From: Brassica napus
Lineage: Eukaryota > Streptophyta > Magnoliopsida > Brassicales > Brassicaceae
DNA length: 64,000 nt
Direction of reading: 5' to 3'
Assembly: GCF_020379485.1 (NCBI RefSeq)
Contig: NC_063443.1
Span: forward strand, 17,045,531 to 17,109,530
How positions within the stretch are numbered: position 1 is the first letter of the stretch; every line of letters starts with the position of its first letter. A program made the position numbers and the translations under genes. Positions 11,980 to 24,193 of the stretch are shown piece by piece. Under the pieces are notes generated by a model. It searched no databases. It was given only the letters and a program-made list of their open reading frames with translations, and was not told the DNA's origin.

Positions 11980-12834
11980 ATCTGTATTACAATCAGCTGT
12001 AAAAGAATTGATATCAATAGGTTGAATGATTTCGAGTTTCTTCCTCCATCTTCTTACCAGGAATGCATATGCCTTCACGTCCACAACGAACAGAGAATTT
12101 ATCCCGCTCCAAAGGGACACCCCGGAAAGATAAGCGCTCTTCAGTCCCAGACTTGTGACCGTTCCATAATGTTTGACCTGAGTAACAGTTCCAGTCTTCA
12201 AGGTCAAATGATGGTTTGGAGCTTTCAGTTTTTACGGTCCAGTAACTGGTGCAGTGTTCGGCGCCGGCAGAGCTAACATGGAGTAGCTTCTAAAATGGAC
12301 GAATGAGAAGAGCTGAGATCCTGAGCCAGAAGAGAGTAATGGCTTGTGTGCACTGCTGTAAGACATGAAACCAAAACGCTTAAGCTACACAAAAAAGAAC
12401 AACATGAGCCATGAAACCACAACACTTGAGCTCATTAGCCACACCCACATTCAAAAAGAAAGACCTTTACCTTCCACAAACACATACGTACAGAAACTAT
12501 AAACACGGCGCCGGCAGAGCTAACATGGAGTAGCTTCTAAAATGGACGAATGAGAAGAGCTGAGATCCTGAGCCAGAAGAGAGTAATGGCTTGTGTGCAC
12601 TGCTGCTGATATCTGGGGTAGAGCTTATAGGAGGTAACGGGGTTGCTGAGAAATAGTGTTATCCAACGGTATCAACCACTTCAAAAGGTTCCCATATGGA
12701 TCCTTGTGTTCATGATCAGAAAGTTGGTCCATGTCTTGATGCTTCTCAAACTGCAGTATCTCAATGATTGGTTCATTGGGACAGTCAGCGATATAAACTT
12801 GTAAAGAGACCTTCACCCTTCCAAATAAAGGCAT
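11980..12834 (-). pseudogene. Captured fragment of TML/muniscin-like gene
   Basis: Minus-strand translation gives, in order, VSLQVYIADCPNEPIIEILQF, HKDPYGNLLKWLIPLDNTI, HKPLLSSGSGSQLFSF, LSFRGVPLERDKFSVRCG and RRWRKKLEIIQPIDINSF. These match my memory of the plant TML subunit of the TPLATE endocytic adaptor complex (At5g57460). The pieces lie in different frames with a stop and frameshifts, and one 100-bp exon segment is duplicated. Exon-intron boundaries survive in places, so genomic DNA was captured, not mRNA. It is unlikely to make a protein. Identification rests on remembered sequence and should be confirmed by a protein search. Confidence 0.65.
12259..12605. repeat. 100-bp direct repeat inside Helitron copy 1
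   Basis: The segment starting CGGCGCCGGCAGAGCTAACA at 12259 and running to 12358 recurs at 12506-12605, essentially identical. The segment corresponds to the captured HKPLLSSGSGSQLFSF exon. About 147 bp separates the copies. The duplication is specific to this element and must have arisen after capture. Confidence 0.9.
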
Positions 12835-12966
12835 TGTGTGAGAATCAGTAGGTTAAAACAACAACTTATAAGAATTACCATCATGTGTCTCCATTGGGTA
12901 AGGCACAACATTTTGCCTTACTTCTTGCTACACCTCCAGCAACATTAAGATCAAACTCTCCTCTAT

Positions 12967-13700
12967 CTAAAAAAGCACTAACACAAGGTCTCTTTTTCCC
13001 GCTTTTCCTCTAGCTTTGTATCTCCCAACACAGAGGTTTCTTTGACCAAAGCGGCTCACCAGACTCTGCGATCCTAACAAAGAAATGAGACTTCTGAAAC
13101 CTGGAAAGGAAGTCTTCATATTCGCCAACCATTTCTCCGATTCCAAATACAATTGCGATATCTTTCCGGTGACTCTTCCCATCTCCGGCCGGTTCACCGC
13201 CTCATCCTCGACGCACTCCAACGCCAACCGCATTAACTTCTCCTCCACCGTCACCGGAAACGAATCCCCCAACCTCCGATCCATCCACCTCCTCAACCGC
13301 CCCCTACGTCACCACCATCTCCGCCGTCAACCACCGCTTTCGCGATTTCAATCACCAAAGTCCGTTCAAAATCCCCGGTCGATTTCTCATACCTATACTT
13401 CAACGACTCCTCGCCGGAGAGAAGCTCAAGCATCATGACTCCGAAGGCGAACACGTCTGATTCCTGAGTCGCAACCCCAAAGCCTGAAAATCCGGCGACA
13501 TGTATCCTATCACTCCTTCGAATCAAACGGCTTTGGAATCTCTCGATCCGTCTGTTTCCCCACAGAGCTGCCCGGTGCCGAAGTGGCAGATCTTGGCGTT
13601 GAAATCGGGCTCCGTCACGATCACCGCCGAGCTCTTGATGTGGTTGTGAAGATCTTCAAATGCATGTCTTTCCATATGGTCTCCTTCTTTCCTTCTCCGT
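12967..13700 (-). pseudogene. Captured receptor-like kinase C-lobe fragment (copy 1)
   Basis: Minus-strand pieces read AFEDLHNHIKSSAVIVTEPD, NAKICHFGTGQLCGETDGSR, then after a frameshift GVATQESDVFAFGVMMLELL, and RLALECVEDEAVNRPEMGRV. This order is the catalytic loop to the C-terminal end of a plant receptor-like kinase. The catalytic HRD is HNH and the DFG is HFG, so the parent was probably already an atypical kinase. The frame is broken near 13290 and 13530, so the fragment cannot encode the whole domain. The same fragment, better preserved, lies at 37693-38345. Confidence 0.8.
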
Positions 13701-13999
13701 TTCCTTAAAGCCGAATATTTATAATATGAGGATCGAGAGAACTGAAAGGATGGAGAGAAAACGGTGAAGACGAAGCGATAGAGGAGAGAGCATCGTGTTA
13801 TCCGTCTCAGGTTTTTTTTTTCTAATTGTACCGGTAGTTTGAAACCGACGAAGCCCAGTAAAACCACATTGAAGCCCATACAAAAGCAACAGTTTAGGAG
13901 GTCATACGTGTATTATTGAAATGTTTTGATTGGCCGAATAAATTTGTCGACGTGGACACTGTGAAATCACTCTATATCGTGCTTTTAGTATAGAATAGA

Positions 14000-15173
14000 T
14001 AGTATTTTCTGGGGAATAATGCATTGTAGTTTCCTTTACACCTCAAGTGACAGTCACTTGAGAGCTATGTATATGATTCAATTTGAGTCCAAAAACTCAA
14101 GAAAGTTCACTTTACAGTTCGAATCACTGTCGAAATAGCCTGTAAATGTATCAGAAGTTTTCTACACTTGTTTTGGCTAGTGCTTCCTTATACTATTAGT
14201 CAAAATATTTAAATCCACTGACAGCTATTTCCAACGGATATAATAGCAATGTCCAACGGTAACAACATCAATAATATTCACAGTACCTAATCCAATTATC
14301 AATCACCCGGCACATGGGATTAATGATTAATTACGAGTTTTCAAATTTTTTTATAAGATAACTTAAAGTATTATGCCAAATGCATACTATATATAAAAGA
14401 AAACAAAAAGGGTCGTTGCTGTATATACAATTAAAGAATGGGTGGATCAAGTAGACAGAAAGACATGCGAAGTTGCAACTTCTTGATTCTTGAACTAAAC
14501 ATGTTAGCTGTCTCCCCACATTTGCCACGTCTTGCATATAAAGTTGGCTAAGATAATAATCTTCGAAAAACATATCACTACAAATTTTAGAACCTCTCTA
14601 CAATTATATTCCCCAGCCATTCACATGCAGCTACGTCAAAAGCTTACTCACGTGATAAAAATTAACTTCTCCTAATTTAACATTTTTAATCCATGGTCTG
14701 TGACTCTGTGGATTGTATACTAAGCAAAGTCAATATAATAAGATGTTAAAACTTCATCCGACTAATATTTTGGTATTCATCTTCCATATGTAATTCGGTT
14801 ACCAAATAAAATATGTTCATTAGCCGTTATCAATATATGTAAATTAATCATGGTCCAATTATCTTCAATTCTGTTGGAAAAAAAACAAAATATTAATGCC
14901 TCGGCCTTGGAGTCTTGGAGAGTAGTAGACTCTGTTTAGCAACCCCATGTTCCAATTATGCGTTTGCATGTTAGTCTGCAAGTTTTATTTTTAATATATT
15001 AAAGATTTTAGGAATCTCGGTTTAACTAATTGAAATAATTCTTAATTTCATCCCTCCCCTTTTTATACATCTCCTCCATTTTCCACAGACTTCACAACTC
15101 TCTAACAATCTCATAATCTCTCACTCTAAAACCAGAAGAAGAAGCATTATCTAGAAGGAAAAAAAAGTGAGAG
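14000..15173. promoter_or_regulatory. Upstream region of AGP4
   Basis: No gene seen. The sequence TTTTTATACATC at about 15060 is a plausible TATA box. It lies ~115 bases before the AGP4 start codon and is followed by a CT-rich leader. The rest is AT-rich intergenic DNA. Confidence 0.45.
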
Positions 15174-15605
15174 ATGGCTTCCAAAATGGTCCAAATTTTC
15201 TTGATAATGGCTCTCTTCGCTACATCAGCCCTCGCTCAAGCTCCCGCTCCTACACCAACCATCACTCCTCCTGCCGCAACACCCCCTCCCGTTGCAACTC
15301 CTCCTCCTGTAGCTACTCCTCCACCAGTGGCCACCCCACCACCAGCCGCAACCCCAGCCCCAGCCACCACTCCACCACCAGCCGCAACTCCAGCTCCCGC
15401 CACTACTCCACCATCAGCCGCTCCTTCTCCCTCTGATGTTCCCGCCGCATCTCCACCTGCGCCGGAAGGTCCCGCATCGAGCCCTGACGGTCTTGCTCCA
15501 GGGCCTTCAGAAGAAGCACCTGCACCAAGTGCCGCTTTCTCCAACAAAGCTTTCATCGCCGGAACCGCTTTCACCGCTATTATGTACGCCGCCGTTTTCG
15601 TTTGA
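15174..15605 (+). CDS. AGP4: Classical arabinogalactan protein AGP4-like
   Basis: A single exon encodes 143 residues. Residues 1-21 are a secretion signal ending ATSALA, followed by QAPAPTP, the usual mature AGP start. The central part (22 to ~118) is almost only Pro, Ala, Thr, Ser and Val, with repeated ATPPPV and ATPAPAT units that are sites for proline hydroxylation and arabinogalactan O-glycosylation. The C-terminus (SAAFSNKAFIAGTAFTAIMY onward) is a GPI-anchor addition signal: a small-residue site and a hydrophobic tail. The protein is expected at the outer plasma membrane and cell wall. In Arabidopsis AGP4 (JAGGER, At5g10430) acts in pistils to block extra pollen tubes. Open frames on the other strand are composition shadows. 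The start at 15174 gives the best signal peptide. Confidence 0.93.
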   Translation: MASKMVQIFLIMALFATSALAQAPAPTPTITPPAATPPPVATPPPVATPPPVATPPPAATPAPATTPPPAATPAPATTPPSAAPSPSDVPAASPPAPEGPASSPDGLAPGPSEEAPAPSAAFSNKAFIAGTAFTAIMYAAVFV

Positions 15606-17126
15606 GATTTTTTTTTATTTTTAAAGTTCACAATCTTCTTTCTTTTTTTTGTAATTTCACCCCAATTATTTCAAATCCTTGGTGTTATGTGAGAATTTCA
15701 TTTATTTTCGTATTTCTCTACTTGATCGTTCAAATTTGTATGAAATTTGTCATGTGTCACGTGTGTCGGGTCGTGGAATGTAATTCGTGGTGGGAACCAA
15801 TGGAATGCTGACGCGTGTAATTTACCATTGGAAGGGCTTTAAGTGGTCTGTCTGTCTGTGTAAAGGTGGAAATTTGTTTATGTAAATCCAGTGACAGATT
15901 AATCAAATAATTTCATTATACGTTCGTTTACAAAAACAAAAATTTGTAACACTACATGCCTTTTGAATTACACAAGGCCCATGTTATTCGTTCGTTTACA
16001 GAAATAAATTTTGTAACACTACATGCCTTTTGTACATTACACAAGAGGCCCATTATAGTTATGGTATGATCCAATTAGCCAATTTACTTTATTCCAATAC
16101 TTGAAAATCACCACGTTGATGGCATTGATTTTCCAACTGGCAAGGCCATGGATCCATCTTTGTCCTCGCCTTTTAATTGTGACTCTGTTTGATCGTATTC
16201 ATTTACTTCTCAATAATAGCTTCTTCTAGCTTGTTAGGAACAACATGTACAAAAAGGTTTTGTTTTCCAACAATTTTTGCGTGTGGTGCAAAGCGATGAC
16301 AGTATAATTAGAACGGCAAAAGAATGCTAAGATATAACGGTACGATCTAAGCAAGAATGATTATGTAATTTTACTGCGTAAGTATGGGCACGCTTATACG
16401 ATTACTCTTCGCATACTATACGGGATACGGCGCCTTACACTTTACTTACTACGAATACACAACTAATCGTTCCTTCCAGTTAATATCGACGTCAACCCTT
16501 ATTGACTCTTCTAATAGGGATATTACGCTCAACCATTAATTGTTTGGAAGACCATGCATGAATACTCTAACTATTTAAAGATCAAATTGTTGACTCTTCA
16601 AATTATAGTTTCTTGCTCTGGGACATCAATATCGTTGGCCAAGCGGCCCAAGCCTATAGTTCCTTACTTATTGTCCTGATCTTTCTCCGTCAGATTAGTT
16701 GGAGTATTGAAGTCCCGTGTGGTTGAGGCTTGAAGTTTGAAGTTAATGATCAAGCTGGGTTTACATGTTTTCTTTTTTTTTTGCTAAGAAGGTTTACATG
16801 TTTTCACTTCCTTTTCATTTTGTGGTTGAAAATTGATCCGTGTGGTTCCGTTGGAATATGCTTTTGCCTTTATATATATCTAAGCAATCTTGGGCCTAGG
16901 TAATAATAGTTTTATTCATTGTCAATCTTGGGTCCTAGCTAATAGTTTCATTCATTGTCACGTTAATGGCATATAAAACGAGAGAAACGGAGTTGCCAAA
17001 GATATATAACATATATGGAATGAAAATGGAAGAGAGTAACGTTTAAAAGATATATTTGAATTACTCTATCTATCTTCTATCGTGTACACTTTATTATATT
17101 CTACTTTAATTTTCAGAAGATCGACC
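15606..17126. other. Intergenic between AGP4 and MATE copy A
   Basis: Holds the AGP4 3' UTR, a 68-bp tandem duplication (listed separately) and the MATE-A promoter. No gene seen. An AT-rich stretch with ATATATAACATATATGG near 17000 may include its core promoter. Confidence 0.4.
15921..16056. repeat. Two-copy tandem duplication, 68-bp unit
   Basis: CGTTCGTTTACA begins at 15921 and again at 15989. Both copies continue through TTTGTAACACTACATGCCTT and end with ACACAAG(A)GGCCCAT. A few mismatches separate the copies. Confidence 0.9.
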
Positions 17127-20100
17127 ATGGCAGACAGAGAGATGGCTCCTCTGCTAAGGGCTCAAAATGCGGTGGAGGAAGGCGGGGATATATGGATAGA
17201 GACGAAGAAGCTATGGAGTATTGTTGGACCGGCAATATTCACCAGAGTCGCGACATATTTGTTCTTCCTCATCACTCAGTCGTTCGCGGGCCATCTTGGC
17301 GAGCTCGAACTCGCTGCCATCTCCATCGTCATCAACATCATCATTGGCTTCACCTATGGCCTTCTCGTACACAAACATATATAAACATTTTATGGCTTAT
17401 ATTTTTATTTTTAACCTTTTAAGAGGCTATATATTAAAATACCTTCGATAAGTCAAAATTTTGTTCAATAAATAGCACCAACATTTTTTTATTTATAAAA
17501 TATCATTTATTAGAAGATAAAAATATTAATATATTTGAGTTTAGTATTTAATGATTGAATTTTAGGGTTTAGTATTATTATTATTATTTGGGGGGGGGGG
17601 GGGGGGGGGGGATTTAGTATTTTATTGAAGAAAAAAAAATTGAATACTATTTTTCTAACAAAAACTTATTTTTCTAACAAAAACTTTTAGAGGTGAAATT
17701 TATGAGATTTGCCCTATATATAAAAAATATTTTTTTAATTATATGCAGCTTGGAATGGCGAGTGCGTTGGAAACGTTGTGCGGTCAAGCCTTTGGAGCAA
17801 AGAAGTATGGCATGCTAGGAGTGTATATGCAGCGATCTTGGATTGTTCTCTTCTTGTTCTCCATCTTGCTCCTCCCTATGTTCTTCTTTGCAACCCCGAT
17901 TCTTAAGTTTCTTGGCCAGCCTGAAGACATCGCCGAGCTCTCTGGTACCGTCGCTGTTTTGGCCATTCCTCTCCACTTTGCATTTGTCTTCGTTTGCCCT
18001 ATCAGCCGATTTCTCCAATGCCAGCTCAAGAATGAAGTATGTAAATAAAATATCAATCCATTCAGAGGCTTAGTAATAAGTTGTTAAAGATATTTTGACG
18101 TTTAGTCTAGTGCATGACTAATTAGATAGACTGGAATGTTGATTGTTTCTAGTTTTTGGAATAGTTTTTGTTTTTTGTTTTTCCAAAAACCATTTTTCAT
18201 CCAATCAAGCTTTTTGAGAAATAGTTTTCTTAAAATCTAAGGAAACTAATTTTTAGAATAACTGTTAATTTGTAAACAAAAACCAAAAACCAGTTTTTCC
18301 TAGTTTTTTGCTTGGAATTTTTGTTACATTTATTTACTATTACAAAATATAAAACGTACGTAATGCATTTGTTTTGGTAAACGCACGTGAGACATTTTAG
18401 TACTAGGCTGATACTCAAGGCACTCTATGCATGCTTGATTACTAATAATAAGTCTTGAGCACATCTATATAATACCTAAGGCACACATAAGGCATATTTC
18501 ATCTATTTTAATTATAACACAGTATAGTTTTACTAAAATTATGACGATATTTAAATATTTTATCAAATAATAAAATGATGGTAACATTTTTTTATTTAAT
18601 AGAGTAAATTACATCTATGCTAATCATAACAAAACTTTATTTTACGAAAACTATTATAAAATATCTGAATGTTATTTTTATCTAATAATAAATTGATGTA
18701 ATCAAAATAACTCATATAAATTGATAGTATCTTCTTTTTTATTTTTCCATAATAAACATTTAATTATTATTAATATTTTTTATTTTTTTATTTTTAAAAT
18801 CAAAAATCTAAAATCACCATTCAAGTTTTTCAAAAGGCTAAAATCTACTGCAAAATCAAAAACCAAAAACTAAAAACCAATAAAATCTAAAAACCAACAA
18901 AACAATCATCATCTGAGTATTATTAGGATAACGACATTTTTCATATAATGCATTTCATTTGTTTAGGTTATCAGTCACTATCTAAGTATATCCAGTTTTT
19001 CATTTCTTCCTTTAGCATAACATTCTCTTGATGAGCAAATAGTTACGTGATATTAATATCGCTAAATGTATTTGGTTAATATTCTTTTACAATATATTAC
19101 CATCAGGTGCTAGCAATAACGGCTGGAGTGGCACTTGCAGTTCACATATTTGTGTCATGGCTTTTTGTGTACGGTCTTAAGCTTGGATTCATATGGACCA
19201 TGATTACTTTTAGTTTGTCATGGTGGCTCAATGTCATCATCTTGTTTGTTTACATCGTACGGGGAGGTTGTCCGCTCACTTGGACTGGTTTCTCCATGGA
19301 AGCTTTCACGGGACTATGGGAATACGCTAAGCTCTCTGCCTCTTCCGGAATCATGCTTTGGTACTATACATTGGTTTAGACGCCACTTGCATCACATTTT
19401 TTTCTTATGTACATATCGAAAACAACTTACGGTAGATTTTTTCGAGAGACAGCTTGGAGTTTTGGTATTATAGGATTTTAATTGTGATGACTGGAAATCT
19501 GGAGGATGCAAAAACTGCTGTTGACTCTTTATCTATATGGTACGGAAAATATAGTCATCTATTGCTTTTTAGTTTAATATAGTATTGTAGTCAAATTTGT
19601 TCTGTATATCTTTTTGTTGAAAAACTTATACTTACAATTATCATGGCAGCATGTCGATAAATGGTTTGGAGCTGATGATTCCACTTGCTTTCTTCGCCGG
19701 AGCCGGGTAACTAATCAATCATATTTACTACAACCCTATACGTGGATATATATATATATATAAACCAAATTACCAAATCAAACACATTCTTTCAGGGTAC
19801 GAGTGGCGAATGAATTAGGAGCAGGCAGCGGGAAAGGAGCAAGATTTGCAATGATCATATCAGTGACACAATCATTAATCATCGGAATAATCTTTTCTGT
19901 GCTCGTAGTGCTTCTTCGTGATCAAATCGGTTGGATTTTCTCTTCAAGTGAAACCATCACAAAAGCAGTTACCGATCTCTCTATTCTACTAGCGTTTACG
20001 ATTCTTCTCAACAGTGTTCAGCCGGTTCTTTCCGGTACACCATCCAAAAAATTTCTTATCTCAAGATAAAACCAGACCAATGCTTGTGTGTTGAATGTTT

Positions 20101-20549
20101 TTTTATCATTAATTAAGGTGTTGCGGTCGGATCGGGTTGGCAATCATTTGTTGCATACGTAAATTTGGGAAGCTACTATTTCATTGGACTTCCTCTTGGA
20201 TTTGTTATGGGCTGGATTTTCAAGTCTGGTATTAAGGTCAGTCAATCTCCTTTATGAATTTGATATCAATATTTTGTAGTGATCTTGATCGATCTATATC
20301 GTGACTATTATATGTTAATAGGGCATGTGGGCAGGTATGATATTCGGAGGAACTGCAGTTCAGACACTGATATTGATCTTTATCACCATGAGATGTGACT
20401 GGGAGAAAGAGGTAATTCAATTTTTGCTTATGTTATGTCTTGTTTTTAGGTATGTCTTTTAATTATATGATCGTTTTATTTCGAATTTACAGGTTCAGAA
20501 AGCAAATGCGCGCGTTAAAAAATGGTCTGTTTCCGATGAAGGAAATTGA
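17127..20549 (+). CDS. MATE efflux transporter, tandem copy A
   Basis: Nine exons: 17127-17366, 17749-18036, 19107-19360, 19453-19539, 19650-19706, 19796-20034, 20118-20236, 20322-20411 and 20493-20549, giving 476 residues. All junctions are GT-AG and keep frame. MATE proteins are 12-helix antiporters that export metabolites or xenobiotics using proton or sodium gradients, usually at the tonoplast or plasma membrane. Family marks include [15 protein letters not shown] at the first helix, [15 protein letters not shown] in the first half, [11 protein letters not shown] in the second, and [17 protein letters not shown]. The closest Arabidopsis gene by position is At5g10420; the substrate is unknown. 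Its N-terminal tail is 9-15 residues shorter than in copies B-D. Intron 1 holds a run of 22 G and intron 2 (1.07 kb) a likely TIR element. The start ATG in ACCATGG gives the family N-terminus. Confidence 0.92.
17590..17611 (+). repeat. Homopolymer of 22 guanines in intron 1 of MATE A
   Basis: An uninterrupted G22 run is visible in otherwise AT-rich intron sequence. Such runs can fold as G-quadruplex DNA or RNA and are prone to length error in sequencing and replication. Confidence 0.95.
18141..18907. mobile_element. Probable TIR element in MATE A intron 2
   Basis: The left side reads GATTGTTTCTAGTTTTTGG with further TTTTTGTTTTTTG runs. The right side, reverse-complemented, reads GATTGTTTTGTTGGTTTTTAG followed by similar runs. 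These imperfect inverted arms enclose AT-rich DNA without coding capacity. The other three MATE copies have intron 2 of only 72-585 bp, so extra DNA was gained here. No clear target duplication was found. Confidence 0.5.
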
Positions 20550-21515
20550 AGACAATCGAATGTCAAAACTTATCATTATAATCACCATTGCTAGTACGTT
20601 ACGTAAATCGGTGGTCGTGTCTGGTTCGGCTATCTAAACCTAAACCGGAGCAACGACCGATTTCTTTCTTTATGAATAAATAATTAAGGCTACTTTAACT
20701 ACATATTTTTTTTTGTATGTATTATGATTAAGGAATATTATCATAACTATAAAAAATGACACATCTAGTTCGAAGACAAAAGGCAAAAATTTAGTTGTCG
20801 AACGGTTTATCACATAGCATAAGAAATGGTGGGATGCAAGAAATTGAAGAATGTATACAAAATATTAATTGGATCTCGTATGATTAAACCAGATAGTTAA
20901 TCGGTATATATAGTAACCGGTTCGTAGTTTGTAAACCAAAACCTAAGCAATGGCGTGGTTGGTGAGAAATATACATGCTCTCCTTTCATGTTTCTTCTTT
21001 TCCAACAATTATTTTATACGCAAGTGGCCCGGTTCTATATAGAAGAAGAAGAGTATTAATTACATAATGACGAAGATAGTCAAGACAAAAAAATGGAGTT
21101 GTTAAGTTCGTGACAACCAGTATTGTGGACGTACATGGGATTGGGACATAAAGCGATGTAAACGGAGTTATTGAGTGAAAGTCAAGGGTATGGTATTGGA
21201 GTTGAAATGAAAGAGGATTACAATGTTTTAAAATAATTGACGCATGCATGGTGGTTTAATGGTAAAATAAACCATCCTGAAAAGCGAGAGGGATCGTAGT
21301 TAGAGCGTTTCTAGCTTCTGAGTTTTGTTTCATGAGATTAGATGGTAACTGTTTTCCACAAAAGTCTCGGGAGTTAGCACAGTTTTTGGCTCTTAACCTA
21401 CCGATTATTAAAAAAACAATATTTATATTATGTGTGTGTTACTCAATATCATCAGGTATCTGCTCTCATCTACTCCTTTAATTTATAGATTAGATAACTT
21501 TCCAGAAGATCGGCG
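20550..21515. other. Intergenic between MATE A and B
   Basis: Contains the 3' end of copy A and the promoter of copy B. No gene or clear repeat was seen. Confidence 0.4.
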
Positions 21516-23887
21516 ATGGGAGAGAGAGACGACGAAACAGGAGGTGTAGAGAAGGCAAAGATTCCTTTGTTAAGGGATCGAAATGAAGCGGGGGAAGACG
21601 GAGATATACTGGTGGAGACGAAGAAGCTATGGCGTATCGTTGGACCAGCCATATTCACCAGAATCACCACCTACTTGATCCTCGTCATTACTCAGGCCTT
21701 TGCCGGCCACCTCGGCGAGCTTGAACTCGCCGCTATCTCCATCGTTAACAACGTCATCATCGGTTTCAACTTCGGCCTCCTTGTATACACGCACATAAGA
21801 AACACTATTTTTGGCTTGTATTATAATGTTCAACTTATCAAGAAACTATATTTTTTTATGCAGCTAGGAATGGCTAGTGCGTTGGAAACGCTGTGTGGTC
21901 AAGCGTTCGGAGCGAAAAAATATAACATGTTAGGAGTGTATTTGCAGCGGTCTTGGATTGTTCTCTTCTTTTTGGCTATCTTGCTTCTCCCTGTGTACTT
22001 CTTTGCAACTCCGATTCTTAAGTACTTGGGCCAGCCTGATGACATCGCCGAACTCTCTGGTACCATCGCAGTTCGGGTTATTCCTATCCATTTCGCATTT
22101 GCCTTCGTTTTCCCTCTCAACCGATTCCTCCAATGCCAGCTCAGGAATGTGGTATATATATGTAACATTTTCTAGTCTAGTTCATTTTTCATTCAGATAA
22201 TAATTACAGTTAATAATCACTTGACAGCTTGTTCTAGCATTTCTAGCATAATAGTATCCTTCACTTTGTTCAAAAAAAAAAGAGTATCCTTCACATTGGC
22301 CATACTGAGTTCCATGATAAAATTAATGCGAAATGGTGTTTGTCTACCAGGTGATTGCAATAGCATCTGGAGTGGCACTTGTAGTTCACATATTTGTGTG
22401 CTGGCTTTTTGTGTATGTTCTTGAACTAGGAGTCATTGGGACCATGGCTACTGTTAACGTCTCATGGTGGTTCAATTTACTCGTCTTATTTACTTACACC
22501 ACTTGCGGTGGTTGTCCGCTCACTTGGACTGGTTTCTCCATCGAAGCTTTCACAGGACTATGGGAATTCGCTAAGCTCTCTGTCTCCTCCGGTATTATGA
22601 TTTGGTATTACTCGTTAAACGCCACTGGTGTCGAATTTTTCCGTTATGTTTCCAACCACAACTCGACTTCTTACGATAGACTTTTATCGAGACAGCTTGG
22701 AGAATTGGTATTATAAGATTTTAATCCTGATGACTGGAAATCTGAAGGATACAAAAATTGCTGTCGACTCCCTGGCTATATGGTACGTCATATATATATA
22801 TATATATTTGAAGATTAATAGTCAACATATGGAAAGCTTTAACTAAAAAATATGAAAAGCTTTCATATCATATTTAATTTATTTATCAACTAATTTTTTT
22901 ATGATTACAAATGTTCATTTGGTAGCATGTCGATAAATGGACTGGAGCTGATGATTCCACTTGCTTTCCTCGCTGGGACCGGGTATAACCAATCTCTCTT
23001 TATTATGACTATAGTGTATATATAGTTTTATTTTTGTTTAGCTTGACTTGTATTACTTCATATTATTGAAAGGCCTCTTTATATTATGTAATATGATATA
23101 TCTGTTTTTAAAGCGTACGAGTGGCAAATGAACTAGGAGCAGGCAGTGGGAAACGAGCGAGATTTGCAATGATCGTATCAGTGACACAGTCCTTGCTCAT
23201 CGGAATAATATTTTCGGTGCTAGTTATATTTCTTCATGATCAAATCGGTTGGATCTTCTCTTCAAGTGAAACCGTCATAAAAGCAGTCAATGATCTCTCT
23301 ATTCTTTTAGCTTTTACCATTCTTCTCAACAGTGTCCAACCGGTTCTTTCCGGTACGTTACTAAAACAAGATAATTTGTTTGTTATTCCAGAATAAATCT
23401 GGTCAACGATTGTGAAGTGACTTTTTTTTTGTTAGGTGTTGCCATTGGTTCAGGTTGGCAATCATTCGTCGCATATATAAATTTGGGATGCTATTATTTC
23501 ATCGGACTTCCACTTGGATTTGTTATGGGCTGGATTTTCAAATCCGGTGTTAAGGTAAAAGCCAGTTTTCTTTAATATAACAAATTTTAGAATTTAAAGA
23601 TCAATAACCTATGTGTGTGTGTACTGTGATTTTATGTTATAGGGCATTTGGGGAGGTATGATATTCGGAGGAACTGGGATTCAAACATTGGTATTGATAT
23701 TTATAGTTGTGAGATGTGACTGGGAAAAAGAGGTAACTCGATTTTTTTTTGTTTATTGCTTTTGGTACATGTGTATGTCTTTTTAAAGCAATTGTTTTAT
23801 CGTTTATTTGATATTTAATTGTAGGCACAAAAGGCAAGTGCGCGCGTTAGAAAATGGTCGACCTCAAACTCAGAGGCAATAAATTGA
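21516..23887 (+). CDS. MATE efflux transporter, tandem copy B
   Basis: Nine exons: 21516-21782, 21864-22151, 22351-22604, 22696-22782, 22926-22982, 23114-23352, 23436-23554, 23643-23732 and 23825-23887, giving 487 residues. Exons 2 to 8 have exactly the same lengths as in the other copies (288, 254, 87, 57, 239, 119, 90 nt), showing tandem duplication of one gene. The protein has the MATE marks [29 protein letters not shown] and [11 protein letters not shown], and an Arg/Lys-rich cytosolic tail (ASARVRKWSTSNSEAIN) slightly longer than its sisters. No frame breaks were seen, so it should be functional. Substrate unknown. Confidence 0.92.
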
Positions 23888-24193
23888 AGAGCGAAATTCC
23901 AAAAGATCCAGCTTACAAAAACGAAAAATTACTATATAAAGGTTTAATTCAATTGGCCTTGTCAAATTTATTTCTTATGGTTGAATCAATAATTTGGATT
24001 CTAAACAGAAGAATATATAGATCTAAATTGTAACAATACCACTGTAATAAGTTACAAAAAAAAAAAAACAATACCAGAGAGAAATTGTGTTCATAATGCG
24101 ACAAACAATCAAAGATCGCAATTGTAGTTGGATGTTGTTCTCATCATTTTACTTTTGTAGTTTGTTTCTTTTTTTTTTTTTGTAATGGGAAAT

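Larger units (their letters stand above)
9927..13999 (-). mobile_element. Non-autonomous Helitron carrying captured gene fragments (copy 1)
   Basis: On the minus strand the element starts TCTATTCTATACTAAAAGC (from 13999) and ends with the hairpin CCCCGGGCGTAGCCCGGG, a short spacer and CTAG (9930-9927). The plus-strand flanks are A (9926) and T (14000), the expected insertion dinucleotide. Inside are fragments of at least two host genes, both in the element's own orientation: a TML/muniscin-like gene and a receptor-like kinase. No Rep/helicase is present, so it depends on an autonomous relative. It shares end type and the kinase fragment with the Helitron at 35169-38693. Confidence 0.85.

Noticed and set aside
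15236..15631. 131-codon minus-strand frame opposite AGP4
   Set aside because: It is Gly/Ala/Val-rich only because it mirrors the Pro/Ala/Thr codons of AGP4.
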